In this document: positions 1 through 9,212 of the stretch, piece after piece
How positions within the stretch are numbered: position 1 is the first letter of the stretch
Layout: the number at the start of each line of letters is the position of its first letter
Origin: Acidobacteriota bacterium
GTDB lineage: Bacteria; Acidobacteriota; Terriglobia; Terriglobales; Acidobacteriaceae
Reading direction: 5' to 3'
NCBI GenBank assembly: GCA_018268855.1
Contig: JAFDVR010000014.1
Span: 62,001 to 126,000 of the forward strand
DNA: 64,000 nucleotides
Made by a program: the position numbers and the translations under genes
Notes under the pieces: generated by a model
What the model saw: the letters and a program-made list of their open reading frames with translations, nothing else
What the model was told of the DNA's origin: nothing
Databases searched by the model: none

Positions 1-1679
1 ACTCTTCCCTGGCTTATAAATGTGGCGCCTCCCCCTGTGTCATAGATTTCTATCTCCCCCGTAGGCGCGCCGCTGGTGGCCGTCTCTGTAATGGTGAGTG
101 TGTAGAGCTGCCCTTTGCGAATAGATGTCGGACCCGAAATATCTGTAGCGGTACGGATGAGCTCTTCCGGAGGGAAACTATGCCGGAATATCTCTACCGA
201 GCTCTGGGGATAACCAACCGTGACGATGTCGCCTTGTGCGTCTCCATCCACATCGGCCAGCAGGATCGAATCCGATGAAAATGCCGGAGCTGTCGGCCCG
301 GTCATCAATGGGAGCGGCGCTTCGAACGTTCCATCACCGCGGCCGCGAACGATAGACACATAGTTGTTCGTGCCCGCTGCAACAATGTCTAAATTTGTAT
401 CTCCGTCCACTGCGCCTACCTGGACCACGTATGCCTCTGGCCCTGCTTCCGGCGAAAGGACCACATTTTGTATCGGTCCAAAGACGCCTGGCTGGGCGGT
501 CTGATTGAGCATCACGCCTACCCCATACGGCCCCTGCGCGAAGATCAGATCTGGCAATCCATCTCCGTTCAGATCTCCGGATTCCATATCCGCGATCCCT
601 GATGAGGTGACATAGTGTGTGGACGAAACGAATGTTCCGGGATTCGTCGAACTCCCGAAAACAATATTTATGCCGGGAGAGGTGGGCTCTCCTATGGCGA
701 GGTCTGGGAAGTGGTCGCCATTGAAATCTGCAAGCGTAAAGAAAGAACCTAAGCCGGGAAGAGAATAGCTGCTCTTCCGTTGAAACGTGCCGGGATGCGT
801 CGCATCGTTCAGTAACACCTGGACGACACTATGGTTCGACGGGGCGCCAATGCAGACAATGTCAGGAAAGCCATCCAGGTCCATGTCCCCTACCCGGCAC
901 ATGGGATAGCCCACATTCGGAAAATAAGAGACCGGCGCAAGAAACGATCCCGGATGCGCTGGGTCGTTTTGGAAATAGAACAATGTTCCGTCGTCGACGC
1001 TGAGCGCGATCAGGTCGATCAGACCGTCAGCATTGGCATCTACTGGATAGACATACTCCAGGTCGCCCGCAGTCACATTGAGAAATTGCGGCGCAAGAAA
1101 TTCGCCGGGACGGGCTGGATCGCCCGCCGCTATTGCAATGCGCGCCGGACTGAACATAGCCACTGCCATGTCCTTAACTCCGTCACCATTGAAATCCGCG
1201 ACCACAGGTGCAGTAATAAGGTTGTGCTCGGTGCCAAAGGTAAAATCGCGTGTGTTCTTGTAGACCGGGGTCGGGGTATAGGCAGGGGTGGTTCCGGCGA
1301 CTACAAGCTGGACCACCGGAGAGCTGGAAGCCGCATCTGCAACCGATGGCCGGAACGCAGCATGCAAGGCATACAGGCCCGAACCAAAGACGTGGCGGAT
1401 CGTCGCTGTTCCCGGCGTGAAACCTGCCGTATTGCTGTGAACTAATTGCGCGGTCTCTATAAGTTGACTGCCGCTAAACAGGTCAACAACCCCGGCTGTA
1501 ACAGGCCCCTGTCCGTCCGAAACGGAGATCTGGATAGTGACAGGCGTGTTCGGCTGGGCGTTGTGCGTGGAAAGTGAAAGAGTAGTCGTAGTAGGAAGCT
1601 GCGCATGCGCCCCAAGTGCAACCCATATACACAAAGTCAATAAAACGATACGGCGGTTCAGCAGCTTCAGCAGAAACAT
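1..1679 (-). CDS. Secreted FG-GAP/VCBS-repeat propeller protein with Ig-like domains (partial, 3' end off the window)
   Basis: The reverse strand is open from an ATG at 1679 to the left edge (559 codons). The N-terminus is a signal peptide (MFLLKLLNRR start, a hydrophobic stretch, then an AHAQ cleavage region). An Ig-like segment of about 100 residues follows (PNTPVTIQIS...). After it come seven calcium-loop motifs of the FG-GAP/integrin-alpha type, such as DFNGDGVKD, DANADGLID, DMDLDGFPD and DLNGDGLPD, spaced roughly 50-60 residues apart as in a beta-propeller. A second Ig-like module begins near the left edge (TSIRKGQLYTLTITE). Such proteins are exported and usually surface-attached or secreted; the ligand cannot be read from sequence. 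The C-terminus lies outside the window. Confidence 0.85.
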   Translation of the reverse strand, partial: MFLLKLLNRRIVLLTLCIWVALGAHAQLPTTTTLSLSTHNAQPNTPVTIQISVSDGQGPVTAGVVDLFSGSQLIETAQLVHSNTAGFTPGTATIRHVFGSGLYALHAAFRPSVADAASSSPVVQLVVAGTTPAYTPTPVYKNTRDFTFGTEHNLITAPVVADFNGDGVKDMAVAMFSPARIAIAAGDPARPGEFLAPQFLNVTAGDLEYVYPVDANADGLIDLIALSVDDGTLFYFQNDPAHPGSFLAPVSYFPNVGYPMCRVGDMDLDGFPDIVCIGAPSNHSVVQVLLNDATHPGTFQRKSSYSLPGLGSFFTLADFNGDHFPDLAIGEPTSPGINIVFGSSTNPGTFVSSTHYVTSSGIADMESGDLNGDGLPDLIFAQGPYGVGVMLNQTAQPGVFGPIQNVVLSPEAGPEAYVVQVGAVDGDTNLDIVAAGTNNYVSIVRGRGDGTFEAPLPLMTGPTAPAFSSDSILLADVDGDAQGDIVTVGYPQSSVEIFRHSFPPEELIRTATDISGPTSIRKGQLYTLTITETATSGAPTGEIEIYDTGGGATFISQGR

Positions 1680-1781
1680 TAAGGATCCCAGAGTTCGCCT
1701 CTAATCATAGCTTCCGTAACCATGAGTAGCCAGAGTGCGCACGTCTGAGAAACCAATGAGATATTTTTCAGCAAGTTACAA

Positions 1782-1810
1782 AAGGCGCAGGCCTCTCGGA
1801 CCCGCGCCTT
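1782..1810 (-). terminator. Rho-independent terminator after the cupin gene
   Basis: A 7-bp GC-rich stem (1782-1788 with 1804-1810) is followed on the reverse strand by TTTTG. It lies 49 bases beyond the stop of the cupin gene and would end the regulator-cupin transcript. On the forward strand it is followed by AGTTTT, so it may work both ways. Confidence 0.6.
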
Positions 1811-1858
1811 AGTTTTCATATAGCGATCTGAATGTAGCTGATCTCGTAACGCGGCGGT

Positions 1859-2269
1859 TTACTTGCCGTAACCCCGGTGTGGCAAGGATTCCAGCTTTTC
1901 GGCGCTGGGCCAGGCGATAGTGAGGAGAATGGCGGCGTCTTCGAGCGCTTCCACCTCATGTTTGATAGAGGCACCGAGCGTCAGCAGGTTGTGAAGACGG
2001 AGATCGTGTGCCTGACCTTGTACTGTAAAGCGGACTGAACCTTTGATCACCTGGACGGAGATGGTTCCATCGGCATGATGTTCCTTGAGCACCGAGCCTT
2101 TCTGCATGGAGATCAGCAGGATGCGGAGATCGGATTTCTTGAACAGGACTTTCGCAGAGTGGCCCTGTGTCGGCGCTGTTTGAAGCGCGTTGGCGATTTC
2201 CTGATCAAGGTTGAATTCGGCAAGGTCCTGCACCATATTGCCATCGTTTGCAAAGCCTTCTATCGGCAT
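1859..2269 (-). CDS. Small single-domain cupin protein
   Basis: This 136-residue protein has a cupin-like core: a GSVLKEHHADGTISVQVI stretch (about 58-75) resembling cupin motif 1, then a GSVRFTVQG turn and an IKHEVEALED stretch resembling motif 2 with a His. Cupins of this size are often sensors or small enzymes that bind a metal through these histidines. The start has a strong AGGAGG ribosome site. It follows the CRP/FNR-type regulator gene by 36 bases and is probably co-transcribed, so a role linked to the nitrosative-stress locus is plausible but unproven. No specific substrate can be assigned. Confidence 0.75.
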   Translation of the reverse strand: MPIEGFANDGNMVQDLAEFNLDQEIANALQTAPTQGHSAKVLFKKSDLRILLISMQKGSVLKEHHADGTISVQVIKGSVRFTVQGQAHDLRLHNLLTLGASIKHEVEALEDAAILLTIAWPSAEKLESLPHRGYGK

Positions 2270-2305
2270 ACATCGTCCTCCTGTGGGTTTGGATGCGCGG
2301 AGATG

Positions 2306-3010
2306 CTATCCGGTAAATTGATTTTTGGCGAAGGCGCGAAGGTCCTTTACGCTGAGTACGACGACGCGATGGCCATGAAGCTCGATGGCATTGTGTTGCG
2401 TGAGTTTCTGAAGCGCGCGTGAGACGACTTCGCGCACAGAGCCTAGCCGCGCCGCAATCTGTGTGTGCGAGAGCGGGAGCGAGAAGGACATGCCGTCACG
2501 CAGGGGGAAACCAGTTTTCTTTGCTTCTTCCAACAGCAGGTGCGCAAGGCGCTGCCCTACGTCCATGAGCGCAAGCTGCTCCACCATGCCGGCGACCATG
2601 CGCAGCTTTTTGGCAAGGATGGCAAGTGCAGTGAGCGCTGCCTCAGGATTTTGCAGCATGAAGCGGCGAACGTCTTTGCGCGGAAGGAAGAGCACCTCGG
2701 AATCTTCTTCGGCGATCGTGGTGGAGGGATAAGGACCGCCATCGAAGACCGCAACTTCCGCGAGTGTACCGCCGACGTGTTCGATATGAATGGTCTGTTC
2801 GCGTCCATCGAGGTTCACGCGGAAGGCGCGCACTGCTCCGGAAAGCACAATGTAGAGGCCCTCGGAAGGGTGATTGGCCGTGAATAGGACCTGCCCTTTC
2901 GCAAGTTTGCGCTCAACCGCGCCAGAGACGAGATCGTGCAAAGCGGATTCCGGCATGTTCTGGAAGAGGGCGGATTTGCCCATGACTTCCAGGCGGCGGG
3001 CGAGAGACAT
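2306..3010 (-). CDS. CRP/FNR-family transcriptional regulator of the NO-defence locus
   Basis: The 234-residue protein has an N-terminal cyclic-nucleotide-binding-type beta-barrel (about 15-120), a dimerisation helix (about 125-165) and a C-terminal winged helix (helix-turn-helix about 180-203). The recognition helix carries Arg193, Glu194, Ser197 and Arg198. The Arg-Glu...Arg spacing is that of E. coli Crp, which reads TGTGA half-sites, rather than FNR. There is no cysteine at all, so an FNR-type iron-sulfur sensor is excluded; a haem or ligand sensor as in DNR is possible. It is divergent from the scdA-nnrS-norZ operon and a matching palindrome lies between them, so it probably controls both directions. 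Confidence 0.9.
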   Translation of the reverse strand: MSLARRLEVMGKSALFQNMPESALHDLVSGAVERKLAKGQVLFTANHPSEGLYIVLSGAVRAFRVNLDGREQTIHIEHVGGTLAEVAVFDGGPYPSTTIAEEDSEVLFLPRKDVRRFMLQNPEAALTALAILAKKLRMVAGMVEQLALMDVGQRLAHLLLEEAKKTGFPLRDGMSFSLPLSHTQIAARLGSVREVVSRALQKLTQHNAIELHGHRVVVLSVKDLRAFAKNQFTG

Positions 3011-3048
3011 GATTCATCTTCGCGGATGCGAGGGAGTGCTGCAAGCCT

Positions 3049-3064
3049 TGTGACAAATGTCACT
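3049..3064. promoter_or_regulatory. CRP-type operator between the regulator and the NO operon
   Basis: TGTGACAAATGTCACT matches the Crp consensus TGTGA-N6-TCACA in nine of ten defined positions, and its core GTGACA-AA-TGTCAC is a perfect inverted repeat. It is centred about 57 bases before the scdA ATG and about 46 bases before the regulator ATG, a good position to control both. The regulator's recognition helix has the Crp-like Arg and Glu expected to read this half-site. Confidence 0.75.
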
Positions 3065-3112
3065 GAGAGTTTTACTGCGCAGCCGTAGCTTGTCTTCAGG
3101 AGGATCATCGCC

Positions 3113-3826
3113 ATGGTGATTACGTCGGAGACGCCGGTCCGTGAGATTGCAGTAGAACTGCCCACGGCCATACCTGTTCTGGAGCGGTTCAGCCTGGATT
3201 ACTGCTGTGGTGGCAAACATACGCTGGCCGAAGCGTGCTCACGGCGTAACGTGCATCTTGCACCGGTGCTGGAGGAGTTGGAGCGGCACCAGCAGCGGAA
3301 GGACCTGCCTGAGTCGCACTGGAAGACTGCATCGCTCAAGCAGTTGATGACGCACATTGTTGCGCACCACCATGACTTTACGCGGCAGCAACTGGATCTG
3401 TTGCAGGAGCTTGTAACCAAGGTGGAGCGGCGGCATGGCAGTACTCATCCTGAGATCTTTCAGGTAAGTACGGCGTTGAATGCAGCGCGCGCGGAGTTGC
3501 TGCACCACTTTGGATGTGAAGAGGGCGTGTTGTTTCCGCATATTGGACAACTGGAAGCAAATGAGAAGCTGGCTCTTCCGCCGGTGTTCAGCAGCCTTGA
3601 CCAGCCCATCGCGCGCATGATGCAGGACCATGACCACACAGGCAATGAGCTTCGGCTGTTGCGCGAAATCACAAACGAATATCAGCCCCCAGCGGATGCC
3701 TGCACGACCTTCCGCGCTCTGTACAGGACCCTGGAAGAGCTGGCGCACGATCTCCATCAGCATATTCATCTGGAGAACAACATCCTGTTTCCGCGCGCGC
3801 TGGCGCTGGCGAAGGAGCGGGGATGA
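3113..3826 (+). CDS. scdA: Iron-sulfur cluster repair di-iron protein (ScdA/YtfE/RIC family)
   Basis: The 237-residue protein has the family's two parts. An N-terminal DUF542 segment (about 1-50) carries the Cys pair in DYCCGGKH (Cys31-Cys32). A hemerythrin-like four-helix domain (about 75-235) supplies the di-iron ligands seen in HIVAHHHDF, HFGCEEGVLFPH, DHDHTGNEL and HIHLENNILFP. RIC proteins repair or deliver iron to clusters damaged by nitric oxide or oxidants in the cytoplasm. A strong AGGAGG ribosome site precedes the ATG. It is the first gene of an operon whose next two genes overlap by ATGA, linking repair to NO removal. Confidence 0.93.
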   Translation: MVITSETPVREIAVELPTAIPVLERFSLDYCCGGKHTLAEACSRRNVHLAPVLEELERHQQRKDLPESHWKTASLKQLMTHIVAHHHDFTRQQLDLLQELVTKVERRHGSTHPEIFQVSTALNAARAELLHHFGCEEGVLFPHIGQLEANEKLALPPVFSSLDQPIARMMQDHDHTGNELRLLREITNEYQPPADACTTFRALYRTLEELAHDLHQHIHLENNILFPRALALAKERG

Positions 3827-5169
3827 GCACCGCAGTCCACATTGGGAGTGTGCAGGGCGAAACGCAAGATAATGCTCTGCGCATTCGCAATGAACGGCGC
3901 AGCCAATATCTGGTGACTGCGTTTATTGTGAGCGGCGTGTTGTTCATGCTGCTGCCGGGGACGTTTCTTGGTGTATGGAACCTGTTAAACATCTCCGAAG
4001 CGCACGATGCGAGCACGCTGCCACTAGGCTGGTTGCAGGCGCATGGACAGGCGCAGATCTTTGGATGGATCGGATCGTTCATCCTCGGCATCGGCTTCTA
4101 TTCGCTCACCAAGATGCAGACAGGAAGGAAGTTTCCGCTGGTTGCCGGATGGTGGGTGTGGGCGTTGTGGCTTGCGGGCATAAGTCTTCGCTGGGGCAGT
4201 GGCGTAACTGCGTGGGAGTGGCGTGTGCTGCTACCACTGGGATCATTTTTGCAATGCGCCGCGTTTTTACTTTTCTTCATTTCGGTGCGGCGCCATCGCA
4301 CCCATACGACATCCAGGCGGCCAGAAGTCTGGATGCAGATTGTAGCTGCATCCACCATCACCTTTCTGAGCACTCTTATGGTGAACTGTGCGCTTCTGGT
4401 GCGGCAGGCGTGGCTGGGCAATTCTCCCGCAGTGCCGCATCTTCTCGATCAGCAGTTTGTCACCCTGGCGGTGTGGGGCGTTCTTGTGCCTACCATCTGG
4501 GGCTTCAATGCGCGATGGCTTCCGATCTTTGCTGGATTGCAGAAGCCGGATGGCAAACGGTTGTTGCTGGCGTATGTACTCTCCCTTTTAGGGATTGCAC
4601 TCACTTTCTTTGGTGAATGGCTAGCTTCCGGCCTGGTGTTGATGGCGGCGGCGACAGTGTCCGTCGACGCGCTGCACGTTTGGGAACGTGCCGTGCAGCC
4701 GCCGAAACTTCTAAACATCCATTCGAGTTTTCCGTTCTTTCTGCGCGTGGCCTATGCGTGGCTGCTGGTCTCGTGTGTGCTGGCGTTGCTGGCTGTGCCT
4801 CTGGACCGCGCGGGCGGACTGTGGGGCGCGAGCCGCCATGCCATCACCGTAGGCTTTGTGGCGCTGATGGTCTTCGCGATTGGACAGAGAATTCTGCCGG
4901 CGTTCTGCGGCATGCGCATCTTGTGGAGCACGCGGCTGATGTTCTGGTCGATGTTTCTGCTTTCACTCGGATGCCTGCTGCGCGTGAGCGCGGAACCGCT
5001 TGCCTATGGCGGACTGTGGGCGCCGGCATGGAAGGTACTGCCTGTCTCGGCGATTGTCGAGATGACAGCTGTGTGTCTATTTGCACTGAACCTGGGCGCG
5101 ACGCTTTGGCAACCGCCTGCACATCTTCGTTCTGAAACCAAGACTTCTCTTTCAAAAGGAGCGGCATGA
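3823..5169 (+). CDS. NnrS-family multi-pass haem-copper membrane protein
   Basis: The 448-residue protein is almost entirely hydrophobic helices (about twelve). It carries the NnrS-type signature WLQAHGQAQIFGWIGSF near residue 65. NnrS proteins are haem- and copper-containing membrane proteins tied to nitric-oxide tolerance; their exact chemistry is unclear. The start ATG overlaps the scdA stop (ATGA) and its own stop overlaps the norZ start, so the three genes are translationally coupled. Distant similarity to subunit I of haem-copper oxidases is expected for this family. Confidence 0.85.
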   Translation: MSTAVHIGSVQGETQDNALRIRNERRSQYLVTAFIVSGVLFMLLPGTFLGVWNLLNISEAHDASTLPLGWLQAHGQAQIFGWIGSFILGIGFYSLTKMQTGRKFPLVAGWWVWALWLAGISLRWGSGVTAWEWRVLLPLGSFLQCAAFLLFFISVRRHRTHTTSRRPEVWMQIVAASTITFLSTLMVNCALLVRQAWLGNSPAVPHLLDQQFVTLAVWGVLVPTIWGFNARWLPIFAGLQKPDGKRLLLAYVLSLLGIALTFFGEWLASGLVLMAAATVSVDALHVWERAVQPPKLLNIHSSFPFFLRVAYAWLLVSCVLALLAVPLDRAGGLWGASRHAITVGFVALMVFAIGQRILPAFCGMRILWSTRLMFWSMFLLSLGCLLRVSAEPLAYGGLWAPAWKVLPVSAIVEMTAVCLFALNLGATLWQPPAHLRSETKTSLSKGAA

Positions 5170-7475
5170 AATCGTACAAAGGGTTGTGGATCGCTTTTAC
5201 CCTCGTGGTTGTGATTTCGTTCGCGGTGTTGGGAGGCGTTGGCTATCATCTGATCAGCCAGGCCCCACCAATCCCGCAACGCGTCGTCACAACCGATGGA
5301 CAGTTGTTGTTTACCGGCACCGACATCAGCAATGGTCAAGGTGTGTGGCAATCGATCGGCGGACAGGAGATCGGATCAATCTGGGGACACGGAGCGTATG
5401 TGGCTCCTGACTGGACTGCGGACTGGCTGCATCGCGAGTCGGTGATGACGCTGGACCACTGGGCGCAGCAGCAAGGTGCGACATCGTATGACGCATTGAA
5501 TGCTGAGCAGAAAGGTGCGTTACAGGCGCGATTACGCGAAGAGATTCGTCCGAATACCTACAACGCGCAGACAGGGACAATTACCGTGGCGGCCGAGCGA
5601 GCGCAGGTCTTCGATGCCCTCGCAAAGTATTACGCGGACGTATTCGGCAAGGGCCGCGATGAGTATGCAATCCAGCCGGGCGCTCTGACCGACGCTGTAA
5701 AGCAGCGTGAGATGGCTGCGTTCTTCTGGTGGACGGCGTGGGCCGCGAGCACGAACCGTCCGAACGACAATGTGACCTATACGAACAACTGGCCGCATGA
5801 ATCTCTGGTGGCAAATGAGCCCACACCCGGATCGATTGTGTGGAGTGTGATCAGCTTTGTGCTGCTGCTGGCTGCGGTCGGCGGCATGGTGTGGTACTTC
5901 TCCTCGCGCGATCCATCACCCGTGCATGAGAACCCGCCTGCGCGCGATCCGCTGTTCGGATTGAGCCCAACGCCTTCACAACGCGCTACGGTGAAGTACT
6001 TCTACGTTGCGGCCGCGATGGTAATTCTTCAGATTGCGTGCGGCATCATCACGGCCCACTACGGCGTGGAGGGATCGGCGCTGTACGGCATTCCTCTGGC
6101 GAAGTGGCTGCCGTACTCGATCTCGCGCACATGGCACTTGCAGCTGGCGATCTTCTGGATTGCAACATCGTGGCTGGCGACGGGCTTGTACGTTGCTCCG
6201 GCAGTGAGCGGATACGAGCCGAAGGGCCAGCGGCTGGGCGTGAACCTGTTGTTCGGTGCGCTGGTGCTGGTGGTAGGCGGGTCGCTTGCCGGTGAGTGGC
6301 TGGGTGTGGAGCAGAAGCTCGGCAACCTGTGGTTCTGGTTCGGCAATCAGGGCTATGAATACATCGAACTGGGCCGCTTCTGGCAGATTCTGCTGTTTGT
6401 TGGACTGACGTTCTGGCTGTGGCTGATGTGGCGTGCGTTGCAGCCTGCGCTGAAACGCCCATCCGAGAGCAGGCCGCTTCTGGTACTGTTTCTGCTGGCC
6501 AGCATTGCGATTCCGCTGTTCTACGCTTCGGGCCTCATGTATGGACAGCGCAGCAATCTGGTCACGGCAGAATACTGGCGCTGGTGGGTGGTGCATCTCT
6601 GGGTCGAAGGCTTCTTTGAAGTGTTCGCAACCGTGGTGATCGCCTTCCTCTTCACGCGGCTCAAGCTGCTGCGGGCTGATACGGCAACGCGCTCGGTGCT
6701 CTTCTCCACCGTTATCTTCCTTGCCGGCGGCATTTTGGGAACGTTCCATCATCTCTACTTCTCCGGGACAGGACCAGCAGTGATTGCCCTGGGTTCAGTA
6801 TTCAGCGCGCTGGAAGTGGTGCCGTTGGTGCTGATCGGATCGGAGGCGTGGGAGAACATCCGTCTGGGTCGCCAGAGAAATAAGACCATGTGGATCGCGG
6901 CGTACAAATGGCCTATCTGGTTCTTTGTGGCTGTCGCGTTCTGGAACTTTGTAGGCGCGGGATTGTTTGGTTTCTTTATCAATCCGCCCGTAGCTCTGTA
7001 CTACATGCAAGGCTTGAACACCACTCCTGTGCATGGACACACGGCGCTCTTCGGTGTGTACGGCATGTTGGGCCTAGGTCTAATGCTCTTCTGCCTGCGC
7101 GCTCTGCAACCGGGCAAGGCGTGGAAAGACAAGCCGCTGGCCATCGCGTTCTGGTCGATCAACATCGGCTTGACCTTCATGGTCATCCTCAGCATGTTGC
7201 CTGTGGGCCTGCTGCAGGGCTGGGCGTCGGTAAAATACGGCACCTGGTATGCGCGTTCGGCGGAGTTTATGCAAACACCGCTGATGAACGATCTGCGCTG
7301 GCTGCGCGTCCCGGGTGACACACTCTTCGCAATCGGCATGTTCGCGTTCTGCTGGTTCCTCTTCGGGCTGCTGACAGGAAGCTCATATGACGAGCATGGC
7401 GGATACGTGGAAGAAGGAGGCTGGGAGTTGGTGACCGCAGGTTCCGGCTCGACACACCATAAAGAAGCAGAATAA
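5166..7475 (+). CDS. norZ: Quinol-dependent nitric oxide reductase (qNOR), single chain
   Basis: At 769 residues this has the length of single-chain qNOR, which reduces two NO to N2O with quinol electrons at the cytoplasmic membrane. The N-terminus has one membrane helix and a periplasmic cytochrome-like domain (GQGVWQSIGGQEIGSIWGHG, about 58-77) without a CXXCH haem-c site, as in qNOR rather than cNOR. The C-terminal part is the NorB fold: His ligands in RTWHLQLAIFW, the EGFFEVFAT segment with the conserved Glu, TFHHLYFSG, and HGHTALFGVYG. The operon lacks denitrification partners, so detoxification is more likely than respiration. The start overlaps the upstream stop (ATGA). Confidence 0.95.
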   Translation: MKSYKGLWIAFTLVVVISFAVLGGVGYHLISQAPPIPQRVVTTDGQLLFTGTDISNGQGVWQSIGGQEIGSIWGHGAYVAPDWTADWLHRESVMTLDHWAQQQGATSYDALNAEQKGALQARLREEIRPNTYNAQTGTITVAAERAQVFDALAKYYADVFGKGRDEYAIQPGALTDAVKQREMAAFFWWTAWAASTNRPNDNVTYTNNWPHESLVANEPTPGSIVWSVISFVLLLAAVGGMVWYFSSRDPSPVHENPPARDPLFGLSPTPSQRATVKYFYVAAAMVILQIACGIITAHYGVEGSALYGIPLAKWLPYSISRTWHLQLAIFWIATSWLATGLYVAPAVSGYEPKGQRLGVNLLFGALVLVVGGSLAGEWLGVEQKLGNLWFWFGNQGYEYIELGRFWQILLFVGLTFWLWLMWRALQPALKRPSESRPLLVLFLLASIAIPLFYASGLMYGQRSNLVTAEYWRWWVVHLWVEGFFEVFATVVIAFLFTRLKLLRADTATRSVLFSTVIFLAGGILGTFHHLYFSGTGPAVIALGSVFSALEVVPLVLIGSEAWENIRLGRQRNKTMWIAAYKWPIWFFVAVAFWNFVGAGLFGFFINPPVALYYMQGLNTTPVHGHTALFGVYGMLGLGLMLFCLRALQPGKAWKDKPLAIAFWSINIGLTFMVILSMLPVGLLQGWASVKYGTWYARSAEFMQTPLMNDLRWLRVPGDTLFAIGMFAFCWFLFGLLTGSSYDEHGGYVEEGGWELVTAGSGSTHHKEAE

Positions 7476-7493
7476 GCTGTCTGCTTTCAAACA

Positions 7494-7533
7494 AAGCAAG
7501 AAGGGCTTTCCAAATGGAAAGCCCTTCTTGCTT
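7494..7533. terminator. Strong bidirectional hairpin between norZ and murJ
   Basis: A perfect 18-bp stem (7494-7511 with 7516-7533) with a four-base AAAT loop lies between two converging genes. The stem's outer part is A/T-rich and supplies U-rich 3' ends in both directions, so it can end both transcripts. Confidence 0.85.
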
Positions 7534-7545
7534 GTTGCGTTTGCA

Positions 7546-9135
7546 TTATGCGGATTTGCGGAAGCGGCGCTGAAGTTTTCCAATTCCGCCTGGGGCGCTG
7601 ATGTGCAGCAGTGTGCTGGCGAGGAAGTAGGCTGCCGCAAAGATAATCAGCACGCAGGGACCAAGGAGCCTGGGCCGGTGCAACGGGATGATGTGTTTCG
7701 CACCGAATGCGATTGCAGCGGCGAAGATAGCTGTCGCCCAAAGGAGTACAGTTCGTTTTGCTGAGGAGGGCACTACGCCGATGCGTGCGTGCAGCGCGTG
7801 GCGGAGAAGTGAAAATTCTATCCAGCCCGCAACGCCCGCGGAGAGTGTGAGTCCGGCGACGCCCCAGTGTTGATCAATGTGCAGCCGGCGCGGCAGATGG
7901 AGCGCGCAGAAGTATCCGAGAGCAATGGTGAGTGCAACGCGCAGAATGGCGAAGCGTAGCGGCGTGCGCGTGTCGTGCATGGAATAGAAGGCTGATGAAT
8001 AAAGACGGCCTGAGGTGGAAGCCAGCAAGCCAACGCCGGAGCCTGCGAGCACGCTCCAGACGTAAGTGACGTCAGCGGCGGTAAAGTGCCCGCTGCGGTA
8101 GATGGTGGAGACGATGACGTCGCCGAGTATGACGAAGCCTACGGCAGATGGGATGACAAAGTAGGCGATGTTCTGGAGGCCTGCGGCGAGACGCTGGCGC
8201 AGGACTGCGGCAATCTCATCGTGGGTGCCAAGAATGCTGGACATGGCAGGCAGTTCGGCTGCTGAGATGGCCATGCCGAAGAGACTGACGGGGAGAGAAT
8301 TGATCGTCTGCGCATACGACAGCGCGGAGACAGCACCGGTAGACAGATAGCTGGCGAGCATAAAGTCTACGTAGGCGCTGATTTGAACTACACCACGGCT
8401 GATGAAGACTGGGAAGAAGTTTTTGATGACGGAATGAAGATGGCTGCCGGCTAGTTTGAAGTGGAGCTTGAGAGGTCTGAGGAAGCCAAGGACAGCAGGC
8501 AATTGCACCAGGAACGTGCCCAGGCTTCCGATGACAGAGGCGATAGCAATGATGATTGCGAGTCGCGCCTGCGGAACGCGGCTGCCGCGCCAAAAGTAGG
8601 CCGCGATCATGGTCAGGTTCCAAACAACAGGTGCAACATACGAAAGAAAAAATTTTCGGTGGCTGTTGAGAATGCCGAGGCACCAGGCAGAAAGAACCAG
8701 CAACGCTGCGCCAGGGAAAACAATGCGCACGAGTTGAATGGTGAACTCGCGCTTTGCTCCGTGAAACCCGGGTGCGATGAGATGGATGAGCAGCGGCGTG
8801 GCAAGAATGCCCACGAGCGTGAACACCGAGACTGCGAGACAGAGAACGGCAAAGACGGCTTCGGCAAGTTGCGAGGCGTCTTCATGTTCTTCTTTCGCAC
8901 GCAGGCGTGCGTACACGGGAATAAAAGAGGCGGACAGCACACCTTCGCCGAAGAGATTTTGCAGGAGATTGGGAATGCGTAAAGCTGCACGGAGTGCATC
9001 GGCTACGTCGGAGTTGCCGAAGAAGTAGGCAAAGACGCTTTCACGCACCAGCCCAAGGAGACGGCTGAGCAGGATGCCTGCAGCTACGGCAGCGGCGGAG
9101 GAGCGCGCGAAGAAGGATTTACGAGGCTGACTCAC
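7546..9135 (-). CDS. murJ: Lipid II flippase MurJ (MviN family)
   Basis: The 529-residue protein has the 14-helix MOP-superfamily layout of MurJ. The N-terminal signature is present (SRLLGLVRESVFAYFFG, then ALRIPNLLQNLFGEGVLSAS), including the Arg residues that line the lipid II cavity. MurJ moves the peptidoglycan precursor lipid II across the inner membrane. The start appears to be a GTG at 9135 with no strong ribosome site; no better in-frame start is seen. It is convergent with norZ and downstream of the Spy-like gene, from which it is separated by 77 bases. Confidence 0.93.
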   Translation of the reverse strand: MSQPRKSFFARSSAAAVAAGILLSRLLGLVRESVFAYFFGNSDVADALRAALRIPNLLQNLFGEGVLSASFIPVYARLRAKEEHEDASQLAEAVFAVLCLAVSVFTLVGILATPLLIHLIAPGFHGAKREFTIQLVRIVFPGAALLVLSAWCLGILNSHRKFFLSYVAPVVWNLTMIAAYFWRGSRVPQARLAIIIAIASVIGSLGTFLVQLPAVLGFLRPLKLHFKLAGSHLHSVIKNFFPVFISRGVVQISAYVDFMLASYLSTGAVSALSYAQTINSLPVSLFGMAISAAELPAMSSILGTHDEIAAVLRQRLAAGLQNIAYFVIPSAVGFVILGDVIVSTIYRSGHFTAADVTYVWSVLAGSGVGLLASTSGRLYSSAFYSMHDTRTPLRFAILRVALTIALGYFCALHLPRRLHIDQHWGVAGLTLSAGVAGWIEFSLLRHALHARIGVVPSSAKRTVLLWATAIFAAAIAFGAKHIIPLHRPRLLGPCVLIIFAAAYFLASTLLHISAPGGIGKLQRRFRKSA

Positions 9136-9212
9136 GGTCTCGATTTATCGTAACCGTCTATCTGCATGCGAGCACAGTATGCGATGAGGTGCAGACCTGC
9201 ATCTGCTGCGAA

